Shown here in pieces: positions 33,673-45,786 of a DNA stretch of 64,000 nucleotides (positions are counted from its first letter, which is position 1; every line of letters starts with the position of its first letter). Source of the DNA: Clarkia xantiana subsp. parviflora (lineage: Eukaryota; Streptophyta; Magnoliopsida; Myrtales; Onagraceae); contig JAPTYO010000008.1 of the NCBI GenBank assembly GCA_036873135.1, positions 28,608,761 through 28,672,760 on the forward strand. Direction: 5' to 3'. The notes under the pieces are model-generated. The model did not search any database. It saw only the letters and a list, made by a program, of their open reading frames with translations, and was not told the origin of the DNA. A program made the position numbers and the translations under genes.

Positions 33673-33809
33673 ATGGCAACTATCGATTCCAACGTCCCTA
33701 TGGTCCCGGCCGGCGAAGGACCGAGCTGCACCGCGTCTTCTTCATCGAAAAAGCCCAAGAAGTTCGAAATCAAAAAGTGGAACGCCGTCTCGCTTTGGGA
33801 ATGGGGAAA
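33673..33809 (+). pseudogene. RBX1: RBX1 (RING-box protein 1) exon 1, truncated by an LTR
   Basis: Encodes the N-terminus of the cullin-RING ligase subunit RBX1: [18 protein letters not shown], a Ser-rich linker, then [17 protein letters not shown], closely following plant RBX1 up to the residues before the RING domain. The reading frame stops matching at LWEWG, within a few bases of the E3 LTR that begins TGTTTTTT at 33810. Plant RBX1 normally continues WAWDIV and then the zinc-binding RING-H2 domain; no RING sequence was found anywhere in the window. The usual exon end TGGG followed by a GT donor reads TGGGGAAA here. The gene is therefore truncated and non-functional at this locus, unless the remainder lies beyond the window. 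Confidence 0.8.
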
Positions 33810-34684
33810 TGTTTTTTCTTTTTATACATCCAATTCAGGTTCGTTTTATATTACTCGGACTTCGTTTACACGTCAAACCCACCATCAACTTCAAATTATT
33901 TACCCCAAAGTTTGGAAAATGTTCGGGACGCGCGCGTGCGCGTTCCGGCCCTCCGGATTGTCCCGACAACCCGGACCACACCGGATTGTCGGGATACCCC
34001 AGTGTGGTCCGGATCGTACCTCTCGGTGACGTGCGAACCCCTATACCCATATATCAAGTACGGACTTTCCCGATGTCAGCTTTACTCCCGTCTACGCCCG
34101 GTTCATACTTTACACTAAACCGGCGTCGGACCGTTCAAAACCGGGTTCGGGTTTAGGAGATCCTATTTAAGGGAATCCACTTACCCATTTCACAATTAAG
34201 TTGACAAAGGGAGCTCTGTCCTCTCTCTAGTTTTCTCTCTCTAAGATGTCTAATTTAAGCATCGGAGAGGGTTAATCGCACTCCACCCCCCCTCGTTGCG
34301 TGGTGTGCGATATTGCCCTTTGTGCAGGAATACGGAGACGCATGTACTCGGACACGTGCGGAGACACGACATACTAAAGACCCGAGACACATCTCCGCAT
34401 CTATACCAGGACCCGACACCCCGTCAGCTTCGGGTCCCAACAGCACGCGCATGCGCATACACTACAGGACACGCATACGCCACAAGGCGCACACGCACGT
34501 ACATACTAAAAGGAACGTGCATGCACAAATACTGCAAGATACTCAAACACTTAGTCATTTAAAGGGCTTGCAAGTCCCCGACAGTCTGAAGCTCCGACTC
34601 TCCGACGCTCCAACTCTCTGACAGTCCGACACTCCGACATTCCGACACTCCGAGTGTCCGACACCCCGAATGTCGGACACCCGC
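33810..34684 (+). repeat. E3 5' LTR, first part
   Basis: Plus-strand LTR starting TGTTTTTTCTTTTTATACATC, then CCAATTCAGGTTCG, which parallels the start of the E1 and E2 LTRs (CCAATTCGGGTTCG). It has a palindromic CCGGATTGTC block at 33950-34010, TATTTAAGG near 34164, the group core CTCTCTCTA and GCATCGGAGAGGG (34258-34271), a C run near 34284 and a CTCCGAC-type repeat near 34590-34670. It is split by E2, and the last 91 bp lie at 48084-48174. Confidence 0.7.
34680..34684. repeat. E2 target-site duplication, left copy
   Basis: CCCGC before the E2 LTR; the identical CCCGC follows the other E2 LTR at 48079-48083. This shows that E2 inserted into the E3 LTR. Confidence 0.85.
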
Positions 34685-35355
34685 TGTTATGTATGCTTCC
34701 ACTTGGGTAGCTTCGGGTTTCTTTTTCACGAACGGGCTCGGGATGTGTGTACAGGAACGGGTACGCCGCGATCCCTGAAACACGATCCTTGAACTTTAGT
34801 CTTCAACTTCCTGGCTTTGATCTCTCGAAATCCGGATACTGCACAAGGGGCAGTAACCAGCGTGGGAGAGGGGGGATGCTGGTTGGGCCCTCTCCGACGC
34901 TCAAGTCAAAATCTTCTAGAGAGAGAAAGCCTTTTAGAGAGAAGTCAGAGCATCCAATGTCCAAAATGAGGGAGTTGTCCTGAAATGGGAGACCTAGGCC
35001 CCTATTTATAGGGAACCTAAGGATCATGCCTAGTTTTGAACAGCTTGATGTCGGTATGAAGGAAAACGTATACCGTCATCAAGGTGGACTATGCATGCAC
35101 TGACTTCTCGCACTCGGCCAAATAATCGGAATGAGCACGCGGAGAACATCGGTAATCCGGACCTACCCGGATTGTTTAGCAATCCGGGCCTCCGGATCGC
35201 CTTAGGGCAATCCGAAATTCCTCCGGTCCGGGTACTGCGCGTATTCCGAACCGTTTTAGACTTGGGTGTCCGCGGAAGAGTTCTTTTACGGGTTTTGGAG
35301 TATTTTGCGAGGCCCGAAATGTAAATACGAACCCGAATTGGACAGATATCTAACA
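34685..35355 (-). repeat. E2 3' LTR
   Basis: 671 bp. On the minus strand it begins TGTTAGATATCTGTCC and ends AGCATACATAACA. TATA-like CTATAAATAGG lies over 35001-35012, and the core CTCTCTAGA and GTCGGAGAGGG are present. It is near-identical to 47380-48078 but lacks one 28-bp unit. Confidence 0.88.
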
Positions 35356-35399
35356 CTTGCCCCCGAGTCAAGTAGCGGTTCAAAACCCATACTTGACTC
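35356..35399 (-). promoter_or_regulatory. E2 polypurine tract and stem-loop
   Basis: Minus-strand CTCGGGGGCAAG abuts the LTR. GAGTCAAG (35365-35372) pairs with CTTGACTC (35392-35399), as in E1. Confidence 0.7.
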
Positions 35400-36754
35400 T
35401 TTTTAAGATAAGATATTCGTCCAATTTAGGTTCGGTACTGACCTCAAGGGTGGCCTGTTTGTCAATTCGAGTGTTGGGATCATAAATTTGACCAACTTCA
35501 ATTTTCCGCCGTACGTACGTAATCTTTTTATAGGGTTAGCGTAGCGGACAATATATGCATAACAACATGCAATTATATTTGTAATATCATGTAACGAGTG
35601 AAATAAAGATATATACAACGTGATAATATTATGGTACGTGATGTAAGCATGTAACGCGTTGTCAACATGAAGCATGATGTAAACATAGAAAATGATGCAA
35701 ACATTCAATTCATACTTAGATTCTAAAAATAATCACATAACAACCATGAGTTAGCATCATGCACATATAAGAATAATAACATGCGTAATGATCTACGAAG
35801 CGCGTCATGCAACACTAGGGAGCATGTATGTAAAACAAGCATAGGAGAGGTGTAAGTATGCTCATACATGATACTAAGGACTTGTGTGAAAATAGATATT
35901 AGTTTAGTCCTTAGCACATGGTGTAGGCAATATTAATAAGAATTAGGAGAGAGAATACTCATTATCTTACATCCTTTATAGATAAATCCCCAAGAAGCTC
36001 TCCATTCATGATGAAGAGGGAATTCATGGAGGTGTGAATTTGGAGTAGTCACATCATATTTGACATCGATCAAGATCGAATCCGAGCAAGGAGGGACCGA
36101 GGCGGCGCGTGAGGAAGGGGGGACGGCGCGTGAGACTGCAGCGGCGGTGCGTGAGGTTGCAGTGACGACGCGTGGGTTTTCGGGTGAAGGCGAGTAGCAA
36201 TTCGAACTTGCTTCGTGTCGGTGAGTCCAATTTTGTACATGGCTGGACCTTTCGTGACTTCATTTGGCCTTGATTCAATTTTGAAATCACCATGTACCTA
36301 GTTATCTTACCATGCATACAAGGTGTTTCATAAAATGCATTAGAATACTTAGCCCCAAATCGACCAAAATTTTTCTAAGTGCTGAAAATTTTAGAAAAGT
36401 GCAAATGAATTGTTATACTTCCCTTATGCATAGTGTTCATTGCCGATATGTTGTTCCATGCCTTAGTCGTTGTTTTAGTATGCTCGATGTTGATGATCGA
36501 TAGTTGTACGTACATGGCCGTCAATGGTTGTATGTTGGTAATGATAGCTTAGGCAATGTACGTTGAGCATCATGTATAGACTGTCGGTCATTGTCTGCAA
36601 ACATGCTAAAACATTTAGAACATATTTTAACAATATCTAATGCTTATTACCATAGATGTCGTCATATGAGCTTTGTCGATAAGCGTCGTAGGAATGCTTA
36701 GGAGGTATTGTGTAGAAGTTGATAATAGCTACTTGATGCACGCAATTCGTCCTT
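35400..36754. other. E2 internal spacer, leader side of the antisense gene
   Basis: No gene is supported. It contains repeated ATG-rich AT sequence and, near 36090-36170, a short GCGCGTGAGG-type repeat. It is positionally equivalent to 15699-16869 in E1. Confidence 0.4.
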
Positions 36755-37140
36755 GTCGTCATGTATGTACGTACATAGAAACACTTTGAAAATATTCTCC
36801 CCTTATCGACATGTATGTATGTACATGGAAACACTTAGAAAATATTCTCCCCTTGTCGACATGTATCTACGTACATGGAAACACTTAGAAAATATTCTTC
36901 CCTTGTCAACATGCATCCTTGTCGACATGTATGTACGTACATGGAAACACTTAGAAAATATTCTTCACTTGTCGACATGCATCTTTGTCGACATGTATGT
37001 ACGTACATGGTAATACTTAGAAAATATTCTTCACTTGTCGACATGCATCTTTGTCGACATGTATGTACGTACATGGAAATACTTAGAAAATATTCTTCAC
37101 TTGTCGACATGCATCTTTGTCGATATGTATGTACGTACTT
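36755..37140. repeat. 66-bp palindromic tandem array upstream of the E2 antisense gene
   Basis: About six units, the last four about 66 bp long. Units contain GTCGACATG, ATGTACGTACATGG and AACACTTAGAAAATATTC. The array is homologous to 16870-17220 in E1 and ends about 345 bp before the ATG of the antisense gene. Confidence 0.8.
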
Positions 37141-37485
37141 GTATGTGCGCACTTGCCTCCATACTTAGAATTTTTTCTCTATCCCTGGCTATGTACGCTG
37201 TATCCATATGCTTGATGTAAACACAGGTTGTATGCCAACACCTTGTTGTATGCTAACACTTGATAATATGCTTGACACATAGTAGCATGCTGTCCGCTTG
37301 CAATATGCTAACTGTCATCTAGAGTACAACACTTAGAAAATATTTCGCCCTTGTAATCATGTATCCATGTCGAAATGCGTGTACATACACAGTGCTCGCA
37401 CACTGATCGATTTGTTACTTGTAATTTTCAGGATTCCAAGTTACGCAGTCTCCTTTTCAGAGTTAGTCTCCTTGCTGCGGTTACT

Positions 37486-39827
37486 ATGAGTAAGTCTTCT
37501 ATCCCCGTTCCGCGAGTGACATTATGTTCAGATGTTGGTGACGAGCCGGGTATCAACACAGTTGAGTCTCTTAAGGATACACCGAGGAATGTGAGTTACT
37601 TCTTCAACTATATTGATGAAGATATGTTTGAGTTGTACGCGACTTGTTGTGGACTTGATCCTGCTTTGGAAGGTGTTCTTCCTTATGACGTGCTGCCAGA
37701 CTCCGAAAAGGGGCAAGTTACTGTTCCTCCTAGTGACCTGTCCGCAGTTTATACCTCTCAGATTAAGGAAGGCCTGCGTTTTCCCTATTGTCCTGACTTG
37801 GTGGACCTTTGTCGCTATTACCGGATATCACCCTTAAGTCTATCTCCTGCTGGCCTCCGTGTATAGAGCTGCTTTCGGGTTTTGTTTCACAGGCAATCTT
37901 GGCACTATTCTACCACCCTTTTCCGATGCTTCTATCAACTGATGTACCCAGATGCAACGGGGTTATGTGGAATGAAGATGCGTTGGCCAAACTTGCAAGA
38001 TAAGGGTTTCAAGAAGCTTGGTCTTGGAGATGCCGAGTGTGATCACAAACAACGTCTAGCCGCCCCGGCTGATCGTTCTGGTTCTCATTGGCGACATCAC
38101 TACTTCTTCGTATGCGATGTCTGGACTATTTGGGATGTTGAGAGTGTGGAGAAGGCTGATCCTGCTCCTATTTTCTCTGACCTTTCCTTGGATGATAGGG
38201 AGGCGGTGAAGAGTATTTTTCAATGTCAGCAAGAGCGCCGCTATCGTTGTCTATTACGTGCTTCAGATCAGGATTTGATTGATGCCGGGATTCATATACT
38301 TCCTTCTGAAGATTTGGTATGTTGATAAATTTTATAACCTGTACTATGTTGCAATGTAGGTCGTACTGATGGAAAAAAGCTCTTCTTTGCAGACAGCTAA
38401 TGATCGTGATAACCCGTCAGTTGGGCGTCGTGTTCGTAATACTGCCCCCACTATTCCTGAAGGCTCCGGAAATGAACGTGGTAAAGAACCTAGAAGTGAG
38501 GCATCTTCTTGTATCTTCTCTTGACTTGTTGATTTTCCAGGCTTTGTTATATTCATGTTGTCTTTGTTCTTTTAGGTAACTCCGTACATGTGACTGAGCG
38601 CGTTGTTGCAGTGCCTGCCACTAGTGTTCTTCCCAAGAGATCTGCTGCAGGGGCGTGTCCCTCGAGTGATCCGAAGCGCTCTAAACCAAGTGCGGCTATT
38701 CCAGCTCCTTCTTGCGATAAAGGGAAGAGAGTCGAGAGTCGCACGATAACGGCTTCTGCCCCCCCCCCCCCCCCCGGTCGAGGGACCGGCCCGAGGAGGA
38801 GCGTTCTTCCCGCCGAGGTATGCATTTTTCTATTTGACATACTTCTTATACTTAGTATATTTTGCTGATGTCTTCTTCGTTTTATGTTGTCCTTATTGTA
38901 GCGTTGCCACGCATTAAGCGTGATGATCTGATCCTGTCTGATGGGATTGATGTTTCTGGAGAAAACTGGTCGCCTTTCTCCACTTGTAGTCTTCATTTTC
39001 CGAAGGACTCCAAACTTAGCACTCAAGGAGTTGGTGTGCGGGTGCTTCAAAGATGTATTCCTCCTGGTGATCATGATGTCAAACCGTCTACTGATGAGGA
39101 GGCGCAAGCATATGTTGAGCGTGGCTTAGCTGAATTTGCACCGGTAGACTTTGTTCTAACTCTTTTGCCTTCTTGTTGTAAGCGTATGCTTTGTTGTTGT
39201 TGTTTATCATGATCGTCTTGTTTGTTGTACTTAGGCTATTCAAGGATGATGAACATGTCTTCCTTCGTGTTGGAGCTTGTGAGTGAGAGGAGGGATGCTA
39301 TCAAGAAGAGCAATACGGTTTCTCGCGAGCTTGCACAATCCGAGGAGGAAGTGCATAATTTGAACTCCAAGGTTGCTGATATTGATACGCGCATTGCTAC
39401 TCGTCGCGTCCATGTTGAACAACTTGAGGCCGAGATTGCTGCTATCAAGCATCAAATTGCAGAGAACAACAGTGTTCATGATGTCGCGCTTGCTTCTGTT
39501 CGTGATGAGGCACATAGAGCGGGTGTTGAGAAGAGACTGGCTGAATATCCTAGTACTCCTACCTATTCTGCTGCCGTCCTTGCTGCTGCTAAAGAGGATC
39601 TTGCGCCTTTGGTTGATGAGTTTGCCAAAGATTATATTGGCAGAGTACACGCACTTGCCCACAGATTTCCGTTCGACAATCTAGGTCCTTATTTTTCTTT
39701 TGCTGTTAACCATGTTGCGGATTTGCAACGTAAGGCAGCTGAAGTGGCTTCTATTGCTTTGACCTTTAGATATGATAATGATGATGTTGAACTTGGTGTT
39801 GATTTTCTGGACATGCTATCTTAGTCC
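37486..39827 (+). pseudogene. E2 antisense five-exon gene, broken copy
   Basis: Exons 37486-38316, 38393-38480, 38576-38816, 38902-39143 and 39235-39824 or so; introns of 76, 95, 85 and 91 bp. Intron positions and phases equal those of the E1 gene. Exon 1 has EGLRFPYCPDLVDLC, MRWPNLQDKGFKKLGLGDAE and HHYFFVCD. Exon 3 is Ser/Lys/Pro-rich. Exon 4 keeps FPKDSKLS, IPPGD and EEA. Exon 5 has a longer heptad-rich coiled coil than E1 and ends at MLS. Breaks: a Trp-to-stop TAG at 37864-37866, a 16-base C run at 38759-38774 that shifts the frame, and a 1-base loss near 39246. Function unknown; the family resembles Transposase_28. Confidence 0.7.
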
Positions 39828-41022
39828 TTTGGAGATGATGATATGTTTGAGGCTTTTGTCCAAACCTTTATTTGTGCGTTTGCTTGTATGGAACTTCGTC
39901 ATTTGGACCTGTTTTTCAATAATAATAATCATGTGATAACTTGTTAGTAATATTTCATACCTTGAGTTATCTATGCTGTCCGTATGCTTTGGACTTGGAA
40001 GATAGGATTGATATCCTTAGATGAGGAACATGATGTCCGTAGTTGTGACTATATGTCACGCATTGTTGAGTGTTATGAGCGCCCTTCTTGGTTAGATTCC
40101 AAGGCATGGCAAGATGCGTACACTAGGTACTTGTAGCGTTGTAAGCAGTAATGTACTCGGAGCGGGCACTTGGCACCTTGCACTCGGCACTGGCACTTGA
40201 CATGTAGCAGTGTCGTCTTGACGAAGCAAGACTTAAGTTTATACCGTCTCTTAGTTCCACTCTAAGGCGACGTTGTTGCAAGATACTTCTTGCTTATTTT
40301 TCTCTTTTGCGTTAAATGCTAAAGAGCAAGATAACGTTGTACAAGACTCGACTTGTAAGTATGATGAGTTTTGTATAAGGTTTGCTTTAAAAAGCGTATA
40401 ACATGAAGCTATCCCTTTTCGGGCCTAAGTCTTCATGGTGTATGAACCCTTACGAGAGTATCCATACTTATAGTGTGTGGGGTTGTCGTCTATTAAGAGG
40501 ATTTCCGCCACGATGGGGTGATCAGTCACATAATGCATTTGCCGCATCCTGTTTTTATTCAGGGAATGACTATGAACATGAGGATTTGCCCGAAGGATTT
40601 CTTAACATGTCATTTTTTAAAATTAAACATGAGGTTTGCCCTCTTGAAAAGGATGTCGCAACATGTTACTTTTGATAGATGTGAACATGGGTATTGTCCT
40701 TACGAGGAGGATATTGTGCAATGTCACTTTTTAGAATAGGTTTTGGTTTTCTTCAAGGCATTGCATGTTGTTTTGTTTCTTGATGTTAGTCCATAGTAGA
40801 ATGCATAATGTAGACATGTACCTACGAAAGTAAATTGACCATCATTAGATACTTGTTGTGTTTACAATAGTTTTGCATGAAGGCGTCTATTGACTGCTTC
40901 TTCCGAAATACTTCTAATTACAAAAGCATGATCTGCACTTATATTCCTAAAGGTGCACTGAAAAAGATAGATTAGAAGTGGAAAGTCTATCTCCCTTAAA
41001 TATATATTGGCGGCTGACGGGC
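39828..41022. other. E2 central spacer
   Basis: Non-coding. It keeps one block with TACCGTCTCTTAGTTCCA at about 40240 that is duplicated in E1, but has no 31-bp array. Confidence 0.55.
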
Positions 41023-43338
41023 ATTGTTGTTTGCGGCATAGCTTCCCAAAGCTCCATGTGCGATGAATTCTTCGATCTCCATCCTCAAAGTCAAACAGCC
41101 ATTTGTATTGTGCCCCCAAGTTTGATGATATCGGCACCAATCTTAAATATCCCTGCCTAAGAAGGCGGTTTCCGGCTCAAGTGGTCTTGGAAGCTTGTTT
41201 TCCAGAAGCTTGACGTATATCTCTTCCACCTCCGTGTTTAAGGGAGTGAAGATGTTAGCGTACTCCCTACTTGGGCCTTCTGATTTCCTTGAAGTTTGAG
41301 CTTCCATACTTGCGTTGAGAGGTGTGCCCCATATCAATTCACGTTCACAAGAGATCGCAGTCTCCATCTTGTCTTTTAGGCATGCCATCGTCTTAGTTGT
41401 ACGCCATCCAAATTCTCTTCCGAATAGCAAAAATGTTGGCGCGGTCATGTTCAAGTAAAATGCGTTGATGGCGTCCTTCTTGATTTCTCTTAGTGCAGTT
41501 GCATTTTGAGCGAACCTCCGAAAGTAGGTCATGATGGATTCTTCTTCTCCTTGTCTGACATCAAGCACACTCCGCTTAGGCGAACAAAGCATCCTGTCAA
41601 GTTCAGACCTTGGCGATAACTTTTCCTTCTTCCTCTTGTCATCATTGTTTGAGGCGAACAACTTTCTTTTTGCACCAACTTCAATCATGGCAACTGATAC
41701 TTGTTTCATTTTCCTCAGGGCATTGACGTAGCACTTTTGTGCGGCTGTCTGATCACCTAGCACCTCTCTGATCCCATGAGGAGTTAGGAACTTCATTTTC
41801 TGATGAGCTGTAGATGGCACAATGTCATGTGGGTTGATTGTTGTTCTTCCTAGGATGCCGTTATATGCCCCCAGGTTATTTACCACTACAAATGTGACGT
41901 CTATATGCAGTGCCTTCCATCTTTCTCTAAGGATCACTGGAAGTGTGATCATGCCCAATGGGTAGGTTGCCGCTCCTGCGAAACTAACCAGCGGAAATGT
42001 GCTTGGCGAGAGATCGGCTTCCGTTTTTCCCATCTTCTTGAGCACTTCTATATGCACTAAATCCGCCGCACTCCCACCATCTACCAGAATCCTTTGCACG
42101 TCATATCCATTGATTTCCATTGTTATGACCAAAGCATCATCATGGGGATACACTATGTGTTTCTTGTCGACATTTGAGAACGGGATGACTACGTCTTCCT
42201 TCTCTGGTTGACGCCTCTTCCCGTACCTGGGTAGAACTTGTAGCTGCGAGGCATAGACATCTCGTGCATTAGAAATGCTACCTCCTGCCGCTGGCCCACC
42301 ATGGATTACTTTGATGACACCACGCTTTGGCGGTGGTGGGTTCTCATTCACTTTCTCCTTTCCCTTGTTCCCCTTTCCGGATTGCTCTGCATGGTTCTTC
42401 TTTTGGCGCTTGTCGGCTTGATCCACATATTGCTTGAGCTCTCCTTTAAGGATGAAGTTGTTTATACGAAATCGTAAGCTGACACAGCTGTTCGTTTCAT
42501 GGCCGTAGACTTCATGGTTTTCACACCATTTATCTTCCTGCTTTCCCAGTGGCCCTTTTCGGAAGTTTGCTGGCTCCCTCAACATGTTATCTTCCTTCAT
42601 CTTCTTCAAGATTACGGAAAGTGGTGCATTCAAAGGAACGCATTCTGCCAAGTTCACTTCTTTTGGTCTTTGGAATTCTGGCTGATATGGCCTCTTATGG
42701 GGCTGGAATTGTCTTGCTTGTTGCGGGCCTTGTTGGGGTTTTGCTTGCTTCTCCTTAGCGCGAGCTGCACTAACTTTCGCCTTATGCTGTTCTCTGAATC
42801 TGTCCAGATCTACGAATTCTTTTACCCTTGCCGCCAATTCTTCAAGTGTCTCACTGGGCGCTTTGACATCTTTTCAGCCAGGGCATATCCTCTTCGGCCT
42901 AAATTTGCAATGAAGGCGCGCACGATTTCTCCTTCGGTGATGTTTCCCTGAATATCTGAGATGTTTTGGTTGAAACGGATGTAATAATCTGCTAACGACT
43001 TGTCGTTTTGCTGTGTCACCTCATTCAACGCATTTGGCCCTTTAAGGAGTGTGCGCTCTCCCATGTATCTTGGAATGAATTTTGCCTTTAGGTATGCCCA
43101 TGACGTAACGCTTCCGCATGGTAGCGAAAAGAACCAATGTGGGGCAGTTCCAACGAGAGTATTAGCAAATATCATGGCAACATGATGCGGGTTGTCAGTT
43201 CGACCCAGCAAAGAAGCCTCATGTTGTTGTACATGCTCGATTGGATCTCCTTTTCCTCTATATTTTTCTCTATTGATCCTGTACAAGGAATCTGGAACGT
43301 GACTGTGTACTAGTTCATTAGAGAATGGATGTGATGCA
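41023..43338 (-). pseudogene. E2 gag-protease-gag', main part
   Basis: Minus-strand continuation of the E2 polyprotein after the E4 insertion. It holds the capsid region (WFFSLPCGSVTSW, DYYIRFNQNISDIQGN), a 1-base frameshift near 42868, the first CHHC knuckle WCENHEVYGHETNSC, protease RILVDGGSAADLV and YNGILGRTTIN, and the second gag module with FTPLN. A TAA at 41143-41145 comes just before the second knuckle (WCRYHQTWGHNTNGC), which stays readable to 41023. Compared with E1, the same domains follow in the same order. The 5' part is at 46575-47328. Confidence 0.82.
43334..43338. repeat. E4 target-site duplication, left copy
   Basis: ATGCA, repeated at 46575-46579. The E2 gag reading frame resumes across the insertion at these points. 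Confidence 0.85.
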
Positions 43339-44122
43339 TGCTAGGTTCTAAGTTTTAGGTCAACGGGTCGTCGGCCTAAACCTTACTCCTCACTGGTGAA
43401 ACTACGGGTTCGGTGCTCCTAGGTCCTGTCGTTCTGATCCGTGTCCTTCTGCTTCCTTACTTCTCTCCTTGTACCCTGCAAGAGAGGCAGTATCAAGCAC
43501 GTGGGGGGGGGTGTTGCTTGATGAACCCTCTCCGATGCCTAAGTCAGAATGATATTTCTAGAGAGATAAAGCTAGAGAGATGTCAGAGCTAAGCTTCACA
43601 ATTAGCCAAGATGACCAAATGAATGGTGGAAGGGCTGTATTTATAGGCAACGGTGTCATTAAGGTGACTTAATGACATCGTTAACCTTTGAACACAATTA
43701 ATTAGTCCTTGATCCCATAATTAAAACCTTAAAGCATGGAGAGGTTGGCGGAAATAGTCTAAGTGCGGGAGTCGGAAAATGGAGCCGGGGCCCTTGGGGG
43801 CGAGGAGAAAATCCGACCCCCAAGGGTAGGGGTTGGGTGTGGCCACCCAACCCCTCCCTAGGGGAGAGGGGTTGGCCAAACCTTTCTCCCCTAGGGGAGA
43901 TCGGGTTGGCTGACCCGATCTCCCCTAGGGTAGGTCGGGTGTGGCCACCCGACATCACCTAGGTTAGTTCGTCGCGGTCCGGACGAGTATTTTCGCCTTG
44001 TCCGGACCGTTGGTGTTTCGGCGGGGTGTTTGGGTCGAAGTTTCGATTTATAATCATTAACGGGGTGATCAAAATAAAATGATTCGGAATTCAACGGGTT
44101 CAAATTGGGCGTATATCCATCA
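43339..44122 (-). repeat. E4 3' LTR
   Basis: 784 bp, starting TGCTAGG and ending TATATCCATCA on the plus strand. TATA-like TATTTATAGG is at 43638-43647. A perfect 16-bp stem with a 6-base loop (CTAGGGGAGATCGGGT arms) lies at 43891-43928. Confidence 0.88.
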
Positions 44123-44164
44123 CATGCCCCCGAGTCAACCAATGACCTGACCCTTGATTGACTC
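44123..44164 (-). promoter_or_regulatory. E4 polypurine tract and stem-loop
   Basis: Minus-strand CTCGGGGGCATG abuts the LTR. GAGTCAA (44132-44138) pairs with TTGACTC (44158-44164). Confidence 0.65.
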
Positions 44165-45786
44165 TATTTTAGGATGGTATGACACGCGCAATTTGAAGTC
44201 GGGATTTTACCTTTTGTCGGAACCTTTGCTTACCCATGGGTGTGTGTCTCTGACTCTGCCCCCTGCCTTATAAGATAGAGGAATTGCAAACGTCAGAATA
44301 GCACGGACACGTGTCCCAGCACGTGTCCGTCTGAGATGGAAATAATAAATCCAAAACCGTCACGAGCTTATACTCGGAAAATATACGCATATGTGGGGTT
44401 GAAACATGAATATGGTTAAGTGAGTCCATGCTTCAATTTCATGACGGGGTAAGCCTATGTGGGAAAAATTTCGATTTTGGTCCAAATTTTTTTCTAAGTA
44501 TAGGATATTAAAAAACATGCCTATAGGATATTACCTTGAGTGAACATGGATGTATCATGAACATGAAAGTGTGTACCTATATAAGGGAAAGTCTGTCGCG
44601 GACACGAGGGTCCTGGACTTGCGAGGTGCCATGCATCCGCCGCGTCGTTGATGAACATCTTACAACAGAAGAATGTTCTCAATGTATATGCCGAGGGCCG
44701 GGACATGACCCTTGTTGATATAGTATTTCCCCCAAGATCATTGAGGTGAATGCCCCTAGAGGGGGAGTATATGTAGTGACGTGGCCAAGTAGGGGCACTT
44801 GCCCCTTAGTCGCGAGGTGTTAGGCCTCCTGATATGTTGTCGATGAACATCTCATGATAAACATGTGTTGGGTAGCGCAAACGCATGTAGTGCCATATAG
44901 GATGTATAAAGTGTTGGGACGAGACCCGTACTGACATAGAGTTGCCCCCGTATAGAGGATGTTCGCTATGTAGTAGTTGTGAACTTGTAAGTTCGTAGGT
45001 GTGGAGTTGCCCCCTTGTCAGGATGTTCGCACCGTAGTCGTTTCGGACACGAGGTGGCGACTATTGTATCGACTGCTACTTGGGTTTTCCAAAGTAGGGT
45101 GCATTCCACAGCTGCTACTTGGTTTTTCCCAAGGTAGGGTGCACTCCGCGATAGCTACTTGAAGTTTCCGAGGTAGGGAGAAGGCCAGAGGTCGGACGAG
45201 GCGACATACTCTTCCATGGCGTCGGTCAGAGGTCGGCGAGGCGACGTGCCTATCCATGTTGTTGCCACAACCTGGCGTTTTCAAGGTAGTGTGTCTCCTG
45301 CACCGCTATTTGGTTTTCCCCAAGGTAGAGTGTGTCTTGCGACCCGTATTTGGTTTTTCCCAATGTAGAGTGTCTTCTTGGTACGTCTCCTGAACCTGTA
45401 TATAGTCCATTACCTGTGAACACAATAATCGTTGGACAATATGCGGACATGATAGCCGCCTAGAGAGGGGTGGACATGACAGCCACTCCAAGATGTGCGG
45501 ACATGATAGCCGCTTATCACCGCGTGGACATGATAGCCACTCCGAGAGGCGCGGACATGATAGCCGCTCCGAGATACGTAGACATGATAGTCTGCTGCTA
45601 TTACACTTAGTTTCTGGACGAGAGGTGTTACTCTTCCTCTTAGACTGTCGACATATGTGTGTTTGGTAGGAGGTGTAGGAGGTGTACGCGCTTGGCGTGA
45701 CTCTGCCGAATCTTGTAATGTGGTGATCTTAGAATAACAGTGGTACACCATGACTTGTCGTAGCGTTTCCCACAGACGGCGCCAAG
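44165..45786. other. E4 internal region with short tandem repeats
   Basis: Non-coding. Two repeat fields stand out: four or five decayed copies of a CTACTTGGTTTTTCCCAAGGTAG-like unit at about 45075-45370, and a 33-36 bp unit with GCGGACATGATAGCCGCT at 45440-45590, repeated about five times. The minus-strand ORF across the latter has a periodic GYHV pattern and is an artefact of the repeat. The primer-binding site lies at 45772-45786. Confidence 0.6.

Noticed and set aside
43698..43958. Minus-strand 86-aa ORF in the E4 LTR (also 46150-46410)
   Set aside because: Built from the hairpin-rich CCCCTAGGGG block of an LTR, with no conservation as protein.
45410..45751. Minus-strand 113-aa ORF with a repeated GYHV pattern
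   Set aside because: Periodicity equals the DNA tandem unit in the E4 interior and no family is recognised.
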